DNA of 64,000 bases from Theropithecus gelada (GCF_003255815.1 NC_037673.1:12671774-12735773); one strand, 5' to 3'. Shown: positions 36,031 through 48,439, counted from the first letter of the stretch. Made by a program: numbers and translations. The notes: generated by a model not told the origin, from the letters alone.

Positions 36031-36330
36031 TTTTTTTTTTTTTTTTTGAGGCAGAGTCTCACTCTGTAGCCCAGGCTGGAGTGCAGTGGCCGGATCTCAG
36101 CTCACTGCAAGCTCCGCCTCCCGGGTTCACGCCATTCTCCGGCCTCAGCCTCCCGAGTAGCTGGGACTACAGGCGCCCGCCACCTTGCCCGGCTAGTTTT
36201 TTGTATTTTTTAGTAGAGACGGGGTTTCACCGTGTTAGCCAGGATGGTCCCGATCTCCTGACCTCGTGATCCGCCCGTCTCGGCCTCCCAAAGTGCTGGG
36301 ATTACAGGCTTGAGCCACCGCGCCCGGCCT
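36031..36330 (-). mobile_element. AluYR-like, Old World monkey lineage, full length
   Basis: Near-consensus, full-length Alu on the minus strand with an exact 15-bp TSD CTCCCAATGTTTTCT (36016-36030 and 36331-36345). In the Alu sense it has CTCAAGCCTGTAATCCC, GCCGGGCAAGGTGGCGG and GAGATCCGGCCACTGCACTCC followed by GGGCTACAGAG, variants of the cercopithecoid AluYR group. Low divergence implies a recent insertion. Confidence 0.97.
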
Positions 36331-36345
36331 CTCCCAATGTTTTCT

Positions 36346-37056
36346 AATGTGACAAGAGAAAGGAGTAACCTGCTTGCGCATTTTGAAAATTATAAAAACA
36401 AAAACAAACAGCCTTCATAAAATCACAAATCAGGTTAGATTTTACTTACTAATTATATTAGTAATTTTTTAATTGGATTTGCATTCATTTTTAACTTAAT
36501 GCTAATTAATTGTATTTACTTAATTATATTTAAGGTTTTAGTATTTCTGTAAAAAATTTTCTCTGATATTAAATACATTAACACTCTGCTGCTCTCTTTC
36601 ATTACTTTTAATATTATATTTAGTTATCCATGCTCTTTTTTTATTGTTATTGGCTTTCATTATTACTTTCCTTTTTCACTATTAGAAAATACATATCTTT
36701 ACACATAATCCTTTTATTCACAGATATTTTCTTAGTCATTAACATTTTTATTTAAAAGTTTAATGAATTTGTTATTTATTTTCTATGATATGAGATGAGG
36801 AAATCTAGTGACCTCAGCAGGAAGCAGCTAGCCGATTACCTTATTCATATTTATTTGTTGTAAGTATTCTTTGTCTATCAGCTTTGAATACCTCCAATCA
36901 AATTTTATTTTAAACATACAACTTCGTATAAACCCTTTAATTTGTTATATGTAACAGCATTTACAATAATGTATCATTACAAAATTATTATAAAGGGTTG
37001 TATGTGTGTATATATGTGTGTGCATGAGTATTTGCATGATAAGGATAACTTGCAAA
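36346..37056. other. Unassigned AT-rich sequence
   Basis: Nothing recognised. Confidence 0.5.
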
Positions 37057-37140
37057 TACAGATGCTTCTTGACTTACCATGGAGTTACAAATGAAACCAT
37101 CATACCATGTCAAGATGCATTTAATACACCTAATTTGCAG
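37057..37140 (+). mobile_element. Tigger-type DNA transposon end
   Basis: CAGATGCTTCTTGACTTACCATGG followed by TGCATTTAATACACCTAA is the decayed start of a Tigger-family element (consensus CAGATGCTCCTCGACTTACG). The rest is missing or too diverged. Confidence 0.7.
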
Positions 37141-37289
37141 AACATGCTAGCTGCATTGTCAATGTAGGTCAAAACAGGGACAAGAAGGATTGATGAATAA
37201 CGTGAGATTGTTCTCCTCTTCAGTCAACTTCAAAATCTGAATGATAGGTTATCTCCACAAAGAAGAAAACATTTTAACGAAGAACTGTG

Positions 37290-37893
37290 ACTATTTAGGG
37301 AGTATCTCTGTAATACAGCGACCAATAATAGAGAAAGAAACAGACATCAGGAGTCAATCTCAGGCTCCAACCAATAGTATATGCATACATACTCACATAA
37401 ATCTATAAATATACATTTATATATTAGCTTATATCTATATCTGTTTATCTTCTATGTATCTATCTATGTATCTATCTATATACCTCTCTTTGTATCTATG
37501 TATCTATCTATCATATATCGTCTATCATCTATTAAAAGAGAGGGAGTTTAAACAACTGGCTCACATGATTGTGGAGGGCGGCAAGTGTGAAATTGCAGGT
37601 CAGGCCAAGGCAGCAAGCTAGAGGCCCAAGGAAGAGTTGATGTTGCAGCTCAAGTTCAAAGGTAGTCTCCAGTCACTTTCTTCTTCTTTGGATGAACTTA
37701 GCCTTTACCCATATAGGTCTTCAACTGACTGGATGAGGTTTTAAACCGGTTATGGACAATCTACTTTACTCAAAGACTGCTGACATAAACATTAATCACA
37801 TCTAAGAAGTACTTTCACAAGAACATCTAGACTAGTGTCTGACCAAAAGCTGGAAGCCATGGCCTAACCAAGCTGACACATAAAATTAACATC
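37290..37893 (+). mobile_element. LTR-like interspersed repeat with TATC array
   Basis: Text CTGGCTCACATGATTGTGG, GGAAGAGTTGATGTTGCAGCTC, CTTCAACTGACTGGATGAGG, ACTTTACTCAAAGACTGCTGA and the end AAGCTGACACATAAAATTAAC..CATCACA belongs to a very common primate LTR-like repeat. I know the sequence but am unsure of its name. A TATC array has expanded at the place where the family carries a TA-rich run. Confidence 0.75.
37437..37530. repeat. Imperfect (TATC)n/(TGTATC)n microsatellite
   Basis: Tetranucleotide array with TGTATC variants inside the LTR-like repeat. Confidence 0.92.
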
Positions 37894-38021
37894 ACAATGT
37901 TGTGGGTAATTCTTTGCCCTGGAGGACTTTCTCACCTGTCCATTAAAGAATCAAGAGTGATTAGGGCTTAATTTTGGTCTTTCCCATTGATGTATTTCAC
38001 CTGTCATACTAGCTGATAATC

Positions 38022-38095
38022 TCAGGGGAATTTGAGCTCATTAAAAAAATCATACTAGTTTTCTGAAGACTACAATGGTCTTAAAGAAAAATAAA
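38022..38095 (+). repeat. Exact 74-bp direct duplication, copy 1
   Basis: Identical at all 74 positions to 39088-39161 (offset 1066). Starts TCAGGGGAATTTGAGCTC, ends AAAGAAAAATAAA. Confidence 0.98.
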
Positions 38096-38199
38096 TGCGC
38101 TGTGAAATCTATAATAGAAAAGTACAGAAAATAGTGTAATACAGAGATCAAAAATCCTATGCAAGCATGATAAACACCCTCAAAAAGTCATAAAGTAAT

Positions 38200-38760
38200 A
38201 TTGTAAATAAGTAGGAATAACCTGATAAAATAATGAAATAAAGAGAAGCTCCAGGTCTGAACAATATAATAGTTGAAATAAAAACTCTGCAGATGAATGA
38301 AATCCAAATGGATAGAGTTAACGAGCAAATGATTGAACTGAAAGGTAATATTGAGAAACTTCACTACATGTCATAAAGTTATGACAGGAAATATATGCAA
38401 AGTTCAAAAACATGAGATCAGAATTAGAAGAGACAGCATTTATATGATGAGGACAGGAGTATTTCCTTCTCATGAAATTGGAATTCCAAAAGGAGTGCAA
38501 TTTCAGAAGTATTTGAAGGAATATTTATCACCAATTATTAATAAAAACAGATGGAATAATTGAAATATAAAAGACTTATAGAATACTAAATAAGATAGAT
38601 AACAAGATCCTACAATGGGACAACAGACAGTGACCATTTTAAGAAGCTTAACATTTAAATAAATTTATAAAACCTTCCAGATACCAATTATGAATTAAGA
38701 ACAAGTTTTAATTTTGACTTTACAAAAATGATACTGAATGAAAGCGAAGATTATTTAATA
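38200..38760 (+). mobile_element. Old L1M/HAL1-like ORF1 fragment
   Basis: GAACAATATAATAGTTGAAATAAAAACTCTGCAG, GATAGAGTTAACGAGCAAATG and TTGAACTGAAAGGTAATATTGAG resemble the coiled-coil-coding part of old L1 ORF1. Frame is broken. Confidence 0.5.
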
Positions 38761-38877
38761 TTTAAAGGAACTGAAAGGGAAAAATACATATGTTTAAAAT
38801 GTTTGAACATCTTTGATAGTGTATTCAAAAAACTTTATTTTGTCTCAAAGAGATAGTTATACATGTCTAGTATTTGA

Positions 38878-38902
38878 TGAGAGAGAGAGAGACAGAGAGA
38901 GA
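38878..38902. repeat. (GA)n microsatellite
   Basis: GA units with one GACA interruption. Confidence 0.95.
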
Positions 38903-39087
38903 TTGTGGAAATAGATGCACTACATTCAGGCAGATAAGGTTATTAAATAGTTCCAACGTGAATGTATATCTCACACACTTTTCTCTAAGCAGTTGTTTGA
39001 AATAGGAGCATCTAGCACAATCTTAGAGAAGAAGCAAATGTACCTAAATACAAGTCACTTCAGAGCATGAGTTTTTAAGTGTCTGCT

Positions 39088-39161
39088 TCAGGGGAATTTG
39101 AGCTCATTAAAAAAATCATACTAGTTTTCTGAAGACTACAATGGTCTTAAAGAAAAATAAA
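39088..39161 (+). repeat. Exact 74-bp direct duplication, copy 2
   Basis: Partner of 38022-38095. Flanks differ on both sides, so only the 74 bases were copied. Confidence 0.98.
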
Positions 39162-41015
39162 AATCTCTTTAATCCAAGAGATGAAACATATATAAAATGA
39201 TATAATTTGGTGATACATTATAGAAAACATTAAATTACAGATAATTATTTATAAAAGTTGGCAAAAATGTGATTCTGGGTAAATCACTAATCAGTTTTCA
39301 CTGAGGGCTGGCAAATTGTGTGAGCAAACGACAGCTGCTCAGGGCAGTTTTGGGCCAGTTTGGTTTCACTGGGGTTTCATGTCCATTTCACTCTTCTGGG
39401 CCTCTTCTTCTTAATAGAAAGTATTTCTTGATGCATGTGAAGTGCAGGGACTTTCCATATTCACTCAGCATTTTACAAAAGTGGCAATTCTAAGCTATGT
39501 GTATATAAATTTCTATTTTTTGCTCCAGCTTCTGTTGTCTGGATGTTTATATCAGTTGTTTTTCAATCAATAGTATTATTTTTCTTCCATATATTCATGA
39601 ATTATATTGGACAGCAGGATTAAAAAAAAATGTTGGTAACAGTGTGTGAGACTGACAATTCCCCTCATGAATACTTTTTATTGTTCTTGGACCTCTGTAG
39701 GAAGAATAAATATCTGATTATCTATCAGTTAATTGAAAGATTACCTGTCTTTAGCTAACTGAAAATGTAGATCAGCCCAGGTCCCCAACAACATAACTTT
39801 TAGTCACAGGTTTAGTAAGTTCTTGTACTCAGAAGCACAACTGCTTCCGATAACACCTTCCAATGGCTGTTTTTATAACATTCATAATTTGAGAAAGAAG
39901 TAATTATTTTCAGCCAAAAAGGAAGAAAAATATACATTGTTCTGTAATCATTTGCCATCTTTACTTTTTCTTTTCCCTGAATGGCAAAACAAAAAAGAAA
40001 ACCTTGATAGCTTATATGCATATTCAGACCATTGTTACCCTAAGAAAAAACATCGTTCAGTAATATGAATCATTAAATTTCAGAGGCATTATATTTGGCA
40101 ATACTTTATCGTACAGAGACATGGATGTACAAAATGTTTCTACTTTCCACTACTTTTTTAGGAAAATTTAGTGGTGAGCACTGGAACATATTGTTAAGCA
40201 TAAAATTAGTTTTCTTTCATAATGAAGCCACAGGAGAGACAGGATTTAAATTAATTAAAATGATTACATAAAGCCATGCTTATGTGAAATGTTAAGACTA
40301 CCAATTGTCCAGAGGCAAAAAGGAAATTATTCTTAATTTATGGTCATATAATTATCTTCATAAATATATTTACTGCTGTTTCTCTGGATTCATAATAACC
40401 TAATTTTCTCTGTTGTCATGGGGAATTTTATTACTACCCATGTTGATTTCTTTATGGGAAAGGACTTAGATACAAGGGGAGTAGGCCTCAGGGATACATG
40501 GCAGATTTCATGATTCTGTCCTGGTCAAGATTGTGATCTGCAGCTTACATTTATTGAACATTTTAAGAAGGGCCTATGTATTAGGCAATTGAGCTATAAC
40601 TCAATTATTATGCTGTATTGAGTGGGAGGTTCAGAAGATAAAATTTAAGTCAGTAAACAAAAAGATCAAAAAGAAAAGGATATCTTTTCTAAAATAGTAA
40701 GCATTTCAAGTTTCTTGGTCCTGTGTTTTTTTCTGTAAATACTCTCTTTGTAATTGCAGTGCAAAAGCAGCCAATGACAACATGCAAACGAGTAAGTATG
40801 GCTCTGTTTCCATAAAATTATATTAATAATCATTTAAATGAGAATATCATACAATACTCATGTGTCACAAAATATTACTATTTTATTAATAATTTTGTTT
40901 TTAACCATTTTTTAAAAATCTTAGTTTGCAAGGCGTGTACAAACAGCTGACAGCCCTTTTTTGCTTTGGCACACAATTAATAATTTACTTTGCATTAAAG
41001 AAAAGAGAGGGCCCT
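39162..41015. other. Mostly unassigned AT-rich sequence
   Basis: No gene recognised. A weak MIR-like fragment is listed at 40530-40615. Confidence 0.5.
40530..40615 (-). mobile_element. Possible MIR/L2 relic
   Basis: ACATTTATTGAACATTTT..CCTATGTATTAGGCAATTGAGCTA resembles the reverse complement of a MIR/L2 3' end. Confidence 0.4.
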
Positions 41016-41031
41016 TAAGATCCTTCTCCCT

Positions 41032-41293
41032 GGCCGGGCGCGGTGGCTCAAGCCTGTAATCCCAGCACTTTTGGAGGCCAAGAGGGGCGGATCACGAGGT
41101 CAGGAGATCGAGACCATCCTGGCTAACGCGGTGAAACCCCACCTCTACTAAAAAGATGCAAAAAACTAGCCGGGCGAGGTGGCGGGCGCCTGTAGTCCCA
41201 GCTACTCGGGAGGCTGAGGCAGGAGAATGGCGGGAACCCGGGAGGCGGAGCTTGCAGTGAGCCGAGATCGTGCCACTGCACTCCAGCCTGGGC
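41032..41293 (+). mobile_element. Young AluY/AluYR-like without 3' end or A tail
   Basis: Plus-strand Alu close to consensus, with the CAAGCCTGTAATCCC head variant and GCCGGGCGAGGTGGCGG. It stops at CCAGCCTGGGC, and the last about 20 bases and the whole poly(A) are absent. The flanks TAAGATCCTTCTCCC (41016-41030) and TAAGATTCTTCTGCC (41294-41308) match at 13 of 15 and look like a TSD. Confidence 0.95.
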
Positions 41294-41308
41294 TAAGATT
41301 CTTCTGCC

Positions 41309-42320
41309 GTGCCTTAAACTTGAAATTAAATGCTTAAATTTGTATTTTACATTGTGTATGCTCCTCGAAGGAGATACATGAATCTCCATGTACTTCCCAT
41401 AATGTTTGTAATGACTATTGTTATTGTAGCTACTATGAACTAATGTCACTTGATTTCCCAGTGTTTTGATGGATGCCTTCACTCATTTGCTGCTACAGTA
41501 GAGGATAATTTTTATGTCATTGGTTACCAGCATTTCTTGTCATCTGACAAAGAAGCCATCTAAGTCTTCCTAATCAAGTAGATGACCAACTTAATCCAAA
41601 AATCAATTTTGAGGTTCCATTCCTGAAACTCATGTTAATTACCATATTGATCAGACTCCCAGCAAAAACTGATAACACACTCATGAGAGGTTGTTGTAGA
41701 TCATTTAATAAAGTAACTATTTAGAGAAATATGAATATATTTAAATGAACCAATTAGGAATGGTAAATAAGCATGGGACTGAGGACATCCATGGGTCTGG
41801 TTAGGAAGAGCAGGTTCACCACACCCTGGTAAGAGCTAAGAACTATAATCATTGGAGACCAGAAGGAGACCACAAGAAAAGAGCTGTGGATACAAATAGG
41901 TGAATTCAACAGTCAACACAGGAGGGAATATCCTTACCTGTATCTTTTCTCTTCAATGTCCCATTAGTTATTCTTATTAGCCAAGGCCAACTGGATGTCA
42001 GAAGGCAACAGATCCTATATAATGAAGTTTATAGAAAACAAACTTAGACACAGAGTTGGATGCAGAAAAGGTCAAATGATGGATACAGAGGGTCAATCAG
42101 AAAATAAACAGCTCAAGTTATGACTCTGATGCATTACAAGTAATAGGTTAGTTTGTGATAAGTCTGGTGAGATGCTACTGTCAGTTTTTCCCTTTCAGTA
42201 TCCGCCACAGTTCCGCTGAGAATTGAGGTAGGGATAAGTAGAAGGATGTCTCATCTGTCCTGCTCAGAAAACTAATTATTTGTGAAATGTGGGCTGCATG
42301 TATTTGAGAGAGGTTGACAC
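41309..42320. other. Unassigned sequence
   Basis: No gene or named repeat; may hold an unidentified LTR relic around 41650-42130. Confidence 0.4.
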
Positions 42321-42323
42321 ACT

Positions 42324-42530
42324 GAAGAGAAGAGAAGCCAAGATATGAGACACCAGAGAAAGGGAAGGAGAGAAGAAAAGAGAGGAGAGCAGGCAGGAAA
42401 GAAAAAGAGATGGCATGAAGAGATGAAAAGAAAGATAGAAAAGAAAATGAAGAAAAAATGGAATCAGAAGGAAAAGGAGAGAGAGGAATGAAAAGAAGTT
42501 TGCAGGGTAGAAAGGAAACAGCAGAAGTAC
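42324..42530 (+). repeat. Polypurine (GA-rich) tract
   Basis: About 200 bases that are overwhelmingly A and G with few pyrimidine breaks. The minus strand is open from 42561 to 42181 and reads Ser/Phe/Leu-rich; this is compositional, not a gene. Confidence 0.9.
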
Positions 42531-44639
42531 CCAATTGCAAAAGAAATGAAAATCTTAACATAATCTTTTCCTTCAGTGAGTCCTAGATAGTTTGATTTTT
42601 GGATACTGTATCTGGTTCTTTTTCCATGATAAACTTCATTTTTATTTACTTGCTTTGATACAAAGCCTTATTCAAAATAGTTTGTATGAAGCAATACCAA
42701 TGTATGTTATTAAAATCTTTGTAAAGAAGTGCAGTTCTATATTTAAAAAACAAACAAACAAACAAAAACCTCAGAGTTTACGATAGTTAACAAAAAAGTT
42801 GTAAATCAAAATTATCCTTCAGTGAACAACTTAAATAGCATCCTAACAAAAATTTGACAAACTATCATAATTTATATGATGTTTTCATTTTTCTCATTAG
42901 GTGGTCTGTAATTCTCTGGCCTCCTGTTTCTAGATGATACTTTTGCACTAGAGTTGCTTTCATGGCTCAACTCTCACATTCTGACTAAGTTTTTCTTGCA
43001 GGGAGCCCTTGACCTATCAGAGTGGAGAACTGTATTGACGGGATGAAAAATGTATAGCTCCTTACTTTCTGGATTCTTCTGTAAGGATGTGTAGTTCCTG
43101 TAGGAAGGATGTATCTTCTTTCCTCCATGTGGGGAGAGTGAGAAAGAACTGTTCAAGGAAAGGTTTCCTTAATAGCAGAGAACTTTAAAATTATCCCATT
43201 GCTACATCTTCTGAGCTGACATATTGATTTATATCTGTGTGTTTTATATGACTCATTTTTTAATGGATTCCAAACTTCTGCTGTTCTGTTCTGTTTTGCT
43301 TCATTTTGTCATCCAAGATGGAGAGTCTAGGATATTAGTCCTTACACCTATTTTTCTGCCCAAAAATCTCCAATGTGCTGAATATTTATTTAGTGTTTTA
43401 TTGATGGCTTTTACTCAGGGGTAAAATTTTATTAAATTGTTTTATTAAACTGTTTTTATTTCCCCCGAAACAATTCACCACAATAATTTCTAATTTATAG
43501 TGAGTAAAAATGAGTCTATTTTATTAAAAAGTTATGTATTCCTATACTTTAAAGTTTTACATTTTAATTAAGATTTTTGTTGGTTGGTTTTAAGTTTAAA
43601 GAATGTAACTGAAAGAAATATAGGGATTATATATGATCCAGAGCATATTATAAAATTTTACTATATTAAACCCTGTGTTTAAGAAAGAATACTATTTTGA
43701 GTTGATGAATTATGGTTATAATTATTTAGATGATTTTGAAAAGCCACTTAAATAAATGCTTTGTTTTAAAAATGATCAACTTTAAATAACTTTCATTTTT
43801 CTATCTATTTTGAATGTTAAATTATTTTGAATTAATTTAATGATTTAATATTTATCACAGGCCAATGGGCATCTGATTATTTCTGGACAGCTAATAAGAA
43901 ACTTAACAGTCCACCTAAACAATGAAAGAAAATTATTTTCCTCATAGGCAATCAGTAAACACACTTTTCTTTTCTATTTGTTTTATACTTTTCTTTGTTT
44001 CATTTTATTCTATGACCTCCATTCTCATAGCTACGACATTTGTATTATTGGAGCAGTTCTGTTTTCTCTCCGACTTTCTAGAATGAATTGTCTAGTAGGG
44101 TTTTCAGTAGCTTTATATAGCTATATACACAAAGTTTTAAATTACTTACATTAATACAATTTTTTAAAAACTGATTTTTCTTTTGTCCTAGTCATATTTT
44201 AAGTGTGGAATAGCCACAAGTGGCTACTGTTATTCTCTTGGAAAAAAAAATGTTTATAAACATGTGTAGACACTTCCATAATTGCAGAAAGTCCTATAGG
44301 ACAACATGATTCCAGACAATCTCTTTATTCCACATACGGATTTTTTTCTTATTAAAAAATCTGGAGTCTTAGATATCATGACACAGCTCCATCTAATCTA
44401 AGGCTTTTGCATTACTTTGATGTAAAAATAAAATGGTTTAATTGGTACAATGTAAAATAATGGACATATCTTCAACAACAATAGCTAAATTAAAATATTT
44501 TGATATAATTGTTTTAGAAACTCTGGTCAAGTTTAGAAACTCTGAAAATTATTTGACATTTTTGTTAGGTAAAAATGAAAATAATTTGTGTGCATGTTTT
44601 TGTTGCAATTAAAAGGTGGCTTCTCTGCCAAGTGATTTG
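42531..44639. other. Unassigned AT-rich sequence
   Basis: Only a short (AAAC)n run at 42745-42768 stands out. Confidence 0.5.
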
Positions 44640-44740
44640 TAATTCAATTAATTATTTTCACCAATATATACTTAGTAATGTCCAAATGTTAGGCACAGGA
44701 AATACAAAGATAATTAAAGCAAGGGCTCTTTTTTTCAGTT
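44640..44740 (-). mobile_element. Possible L2 3' end relic
   Basis: ATATATACTTAGTAATGTCCAAATGTTAGGCACAGGAAATACAAAGATAA is a decayed reverse complement of the L2 3' end (TATTTATTGAGCACC..GCCAGGCAC). Confidence 0.45.
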
Positions 44741-47056
44741 GTTTAGAGGACTCTATGAGATAAAGTTGAGCCCATTGAAGACTGCAAGGAGCTGGGAGAA
44801 AAGTGTGGCCACATCTAAATTGCTTCCATTATTGTAGATGTTAGGCCTAGTTTCTCAAGGTAGGACAGAAGAAGGCCCAACACAGACCTCTACAAATAGT
44901 TCCTTTACATATTAATTAATTTTAAATGTGTTTTACTATGTGCCTGAATGACAAGGCGAGTGCCAGAAATGTATCCCCAATGAGTAAACTCAAACCAGAG
45001 AGAACCTCACAAGATCTTGAAAAATTTGGCACTAGATTAATATGATTTTTGTGCACTATGGTGGGCTGACTATGTATTTCTCTCTGCAGAAGGTCTTAAA
45101 GTCTTATTTTCAAGATAACCCACATGGCCAAAAGCTCTAAGCTCTCAGGTTCCATTTTAAGGTGGAATAAGCAGTGTTATCCTAATACAGTTTTAGTAAC
45201 CATGAATAGCACCTGCCATTGACTAGTAATGACTCTTTCAAGAAAGGATGGAAGTGACAGCAAAGCTGTTGACAGGATGTGGACTATAGTGGCAATTACC
45301 AAGAGCAAAAAAGAAAACAGCCAGGTGGAAAATTTATGGTAAAACAGCAGTAACTTTTGCATATCGGTATATTGCTTCAAATCTAAAGACAGTGTTTATC
45401 GATATTTTGTGCTATTTCTATTTTGTGTTTCTGGTATAGATCTATGGCAATTTTATTTTTTTTGGCATCAGTCAACTAAAAATTATTCTCGCAAGTATAT
45501 CTGTTAGTGTCTGTCACAATGACAGAAAAAAATGTTTTATTCTGAAAATTCCTAGATCATAAACTGGCCTTTAATTCACATGCCTGCTAGTTGAAGTCAT
45601 GCTGAATTTATACTCTCAAGGTAGAAGTTGAGACTAAGTACTTTCCCTAAATGGAATACAAAAATTAAATAGAAAATTGTTAGAGATCCAATATAAATAT
45701 TGGATTATAGCATAGCATCATGATTGCATAGCATCATAAACTCTATGCACAATAAAAAGCAACAGCTTGGATATTAAAATATTTATATTTTAATACTCAA
45801 ATAATACGAGTGTAACACAATGGATCCTTCTGATACAATTATATGTAGTTCCTTATTGAAATAAATGTGAACAATCATATTTTATACTTAAACAGTAATT
45901 CCTACTAGCTTACTAATGACATACATTTTGCTTTTCAGACTATTTTGGTTAACTATTTCCAATTTCTATGTTACAAGAAAAATGTATATTTATTAAAAGA
46001 AGGTTTTAATATCTAAAATATATTGCTATATAAATTTGCATACACATTTATGATTTTATTAGTCTTCAATATATGGTATGAATTAGCAACTCATCATGTT
46101 TTTTGGAAATGAAAAAGAAATATTATTTTGGTAGTTTTCCTACAGTTAAAAAAAGGTAATTGTAAAAATGCTTTTTATATTCATAAACACATAGACTAGT
46201 AAATCTTTTAAAACTCATTCTTGGAGTGACTCTCAGCTGCTGACTGAAATCACATTTGAGAGAATAACATGTCCATCACAGAGCAGAGTTCAAAACTGTA
46301 TATATATTTTAGAGCAATGTTACACCCTACAATACCCCCTACATTTTATCAGCTCAGACTTCAATATTCCCTCAATGAATTGAAACAAATTCTTTCTGAA
46401 ATAAGTTTATGATTCATGATTCTGAGATCTAACTGCATAACCCCTGAAAAAGCCATGAATGTAAACAAAAAGAAATGCTGAGTTAACCAAAATATCCACA
46501 AAGATCAAAGATTTTTACTTTGAGGAACCTAAAATAGGAGTGTGACTGAAAATAACAAACTTTTTGCATAGCATAAATATTTAATTGACTAATATTAGTT
46601 ATTTGCATTGATAATGTCTCAATATTAATTGGCAAGCAGCTCTCAAAAATATGAAAAAACAAATTATAATGTAAAGTGATCTAGATATCAGCATGGTAAT
46701 ACTTATATTATTCTTCTATAAATAACTGGAATCAATACACCAAGAAGTGAAGAGAAAACATTTTATGGACACTTTAGATAAGATCAATAATATAACATTT
46801 TACAATACACTGTGACTTTGTTTCACCAAGAGGTTTTACATAACCTCAAACATCTACACTCTATGGACAAAGGTATTGTACATAGGATCTATGGTCCCGT
46901 ATGGACGATATTTGATCAATCATACAAGAGTATACTACCTCGCACTGTGTCAATACAGATTTGACAAATTCCTTAGCAAGGTTGGTGATATCCATAGAAA
47001 CATAGAAAGCCTTCTGCAGGTACACAAATAGAATGAAGACGATGTGTAAAGGACCC
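44741..47056. other. Unassigned AT-rich sequence
   Basis: No gene or repeat family recognised in about 2.3 kb. Confidence 0.5.
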
Positions 47057-47425
47057 TGTCACAGGTGGAAATCCTCAAGACACAAACTATAAGACAAAGG
47101 TTAGTGTGCACAATGTTTATTAGTGGGTGCTCTCAGGGTTGATGCCTGTGAATGGAAACAACATTGGGCAAAGAAAGAAGCTAGCCTCAATGTAGTCTTT
47201 GTGAAGGCCTCAGTCATGTTTGTAGTGAGCTGTGAAGATGAAATAATCCTTCAGAATTGTTCAAGATGAGGTTAGGGCACCAGGATTTTATACCTCTGAT
47301 ACCTAGGCAGCTGTCTTTAAGAAACCTCCTAAAGAGACTGAAAACTGAGAGAATTGTCACCTGCCACCTTTCCAGGACCTGGGATTGATGGGGCATATGG
47401 TGCAACTTCTAGCATTAGCCCTAAC
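47057..47425 (-). mobile_element. ERV LTR relic, minus strand
   Basis: On the minus strand there is a TATA-like box (GTATAAAATCCTGG, at about 47282-47295), then about 170 bases later an AATAAACATTG polyadenylation signal (about 47110-47120), then a tail ending CACCTGTGACA at 47057. This order is that of U3 promoter, R and U5 of an LTR; the text recalls MER21-like LTRs. The upstream (right) boundary is approximate. Confidence 0.6.
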
Positions 47426-47978
47426 AGATTAAATGTATATAATTGTTTAGTCCAGGATATGCAATTTTCTAGTAGTAAGGCTTGGGCTAAGTAGCTCTAT
47501 CTTCATTAAAATTAGAAATAATAAGGGTTAGTTATATATTAATTTAAAGCAAAGAATGAAAAAGTTTATTTTAAGTAAATTCTTTCATTACATATATTTA
47601 CACTATATATACATATGTAGATAATACTGCATTTTAGTCTTCATACATAAAATGCTATTTCAGGGTTTAAAAATTTAGTTTTGCTATTATCAAAGAATGT
47701 ATGCATTATACAAAATGAGTTGTACATATATTTTCAACTTCTGTAAGCTATATAGAAAATGAACAAAATAATTGTTCATATCCTAAAATTTGAATATTTC
47801 TGTTGTTCCATCTAGAGTTATCAATCAATAACATCAAATCACCTTATTAGTATTCATGGTTACAACAATTTTATGGTTGTTGTATATTATGCCAATGATC
47901 ATTCAACATTTATGGTGATCATACTCCACATGAACTTGAGACAAATAAATAGTTGTAAAGATATTTATTAAAAAATTT
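47426..47978. other. Unassigned AT-rich sequence
   Basis: Nothing recognised. Confidence 0.5.
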
Positions 47979-48271
47979 GTCTGGACGCAGTGACTCACGC
48001 CTGTAATCCCAGCACTTTGGGAGTCCTAGGAGAGCGAATCACGAAATCAGGAGTTAGAGACCAGCCTGGCCAACATGGTGAAACTCCATCTCTACTAAAA
48101 ACACAAAAATTGGCCAGGCATGGTGGTACACACCTGTAATCCCAGCTACACAGAGGTTGAGGCAGGAGAATTGCTCGAACCCAGGAGACAGAGGTTGCAA
48201 TAACCCGAGATTGCACCACTGCTCTCCAGCTCTGAGCGACAGAGCAAGACTCCCTCTCGGAAAAAAAAAAA
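47979..48271 (+). mobile_element. Alu (older AluS-like)
   Basis: Plus-strand full-length Alu, diverged at CpG sites, with an 11-base A tail. Confidence 0.95.
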
Positions 48272-48439
48272 GAAGAAATTTTAATGTGTACAATATTATG
48301 CTAAAATATTATAAATGATACATATGACTATAATACTTTTCAATAATTTTCTATCTTTTGAAGGAGTAATCATCCAACTGCACGAACAAGACACCAACAG
48401 ATTATGTGTGTGTTTGTGTGTATAAACATTAATGTTGTG

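Noticed and set aside
37437..37530. CRISPR-like array of regular repeats
   Set aside because: Tetranucleotide microsatellite in a primate genome; no spacer structure.
42181..42561. 126-codon minus-strand open frame rich in Ser, Phe and Leu
   Set aside because: Direct translation of a polypurine tract; no gene structure.
48054..48293. Alu-derived open frames as coding exons (also at 36000, 41123, 54816, 20699)
   Set aside because: Alu sequence is often open by chance in several frames; no splice or gene context is visible.
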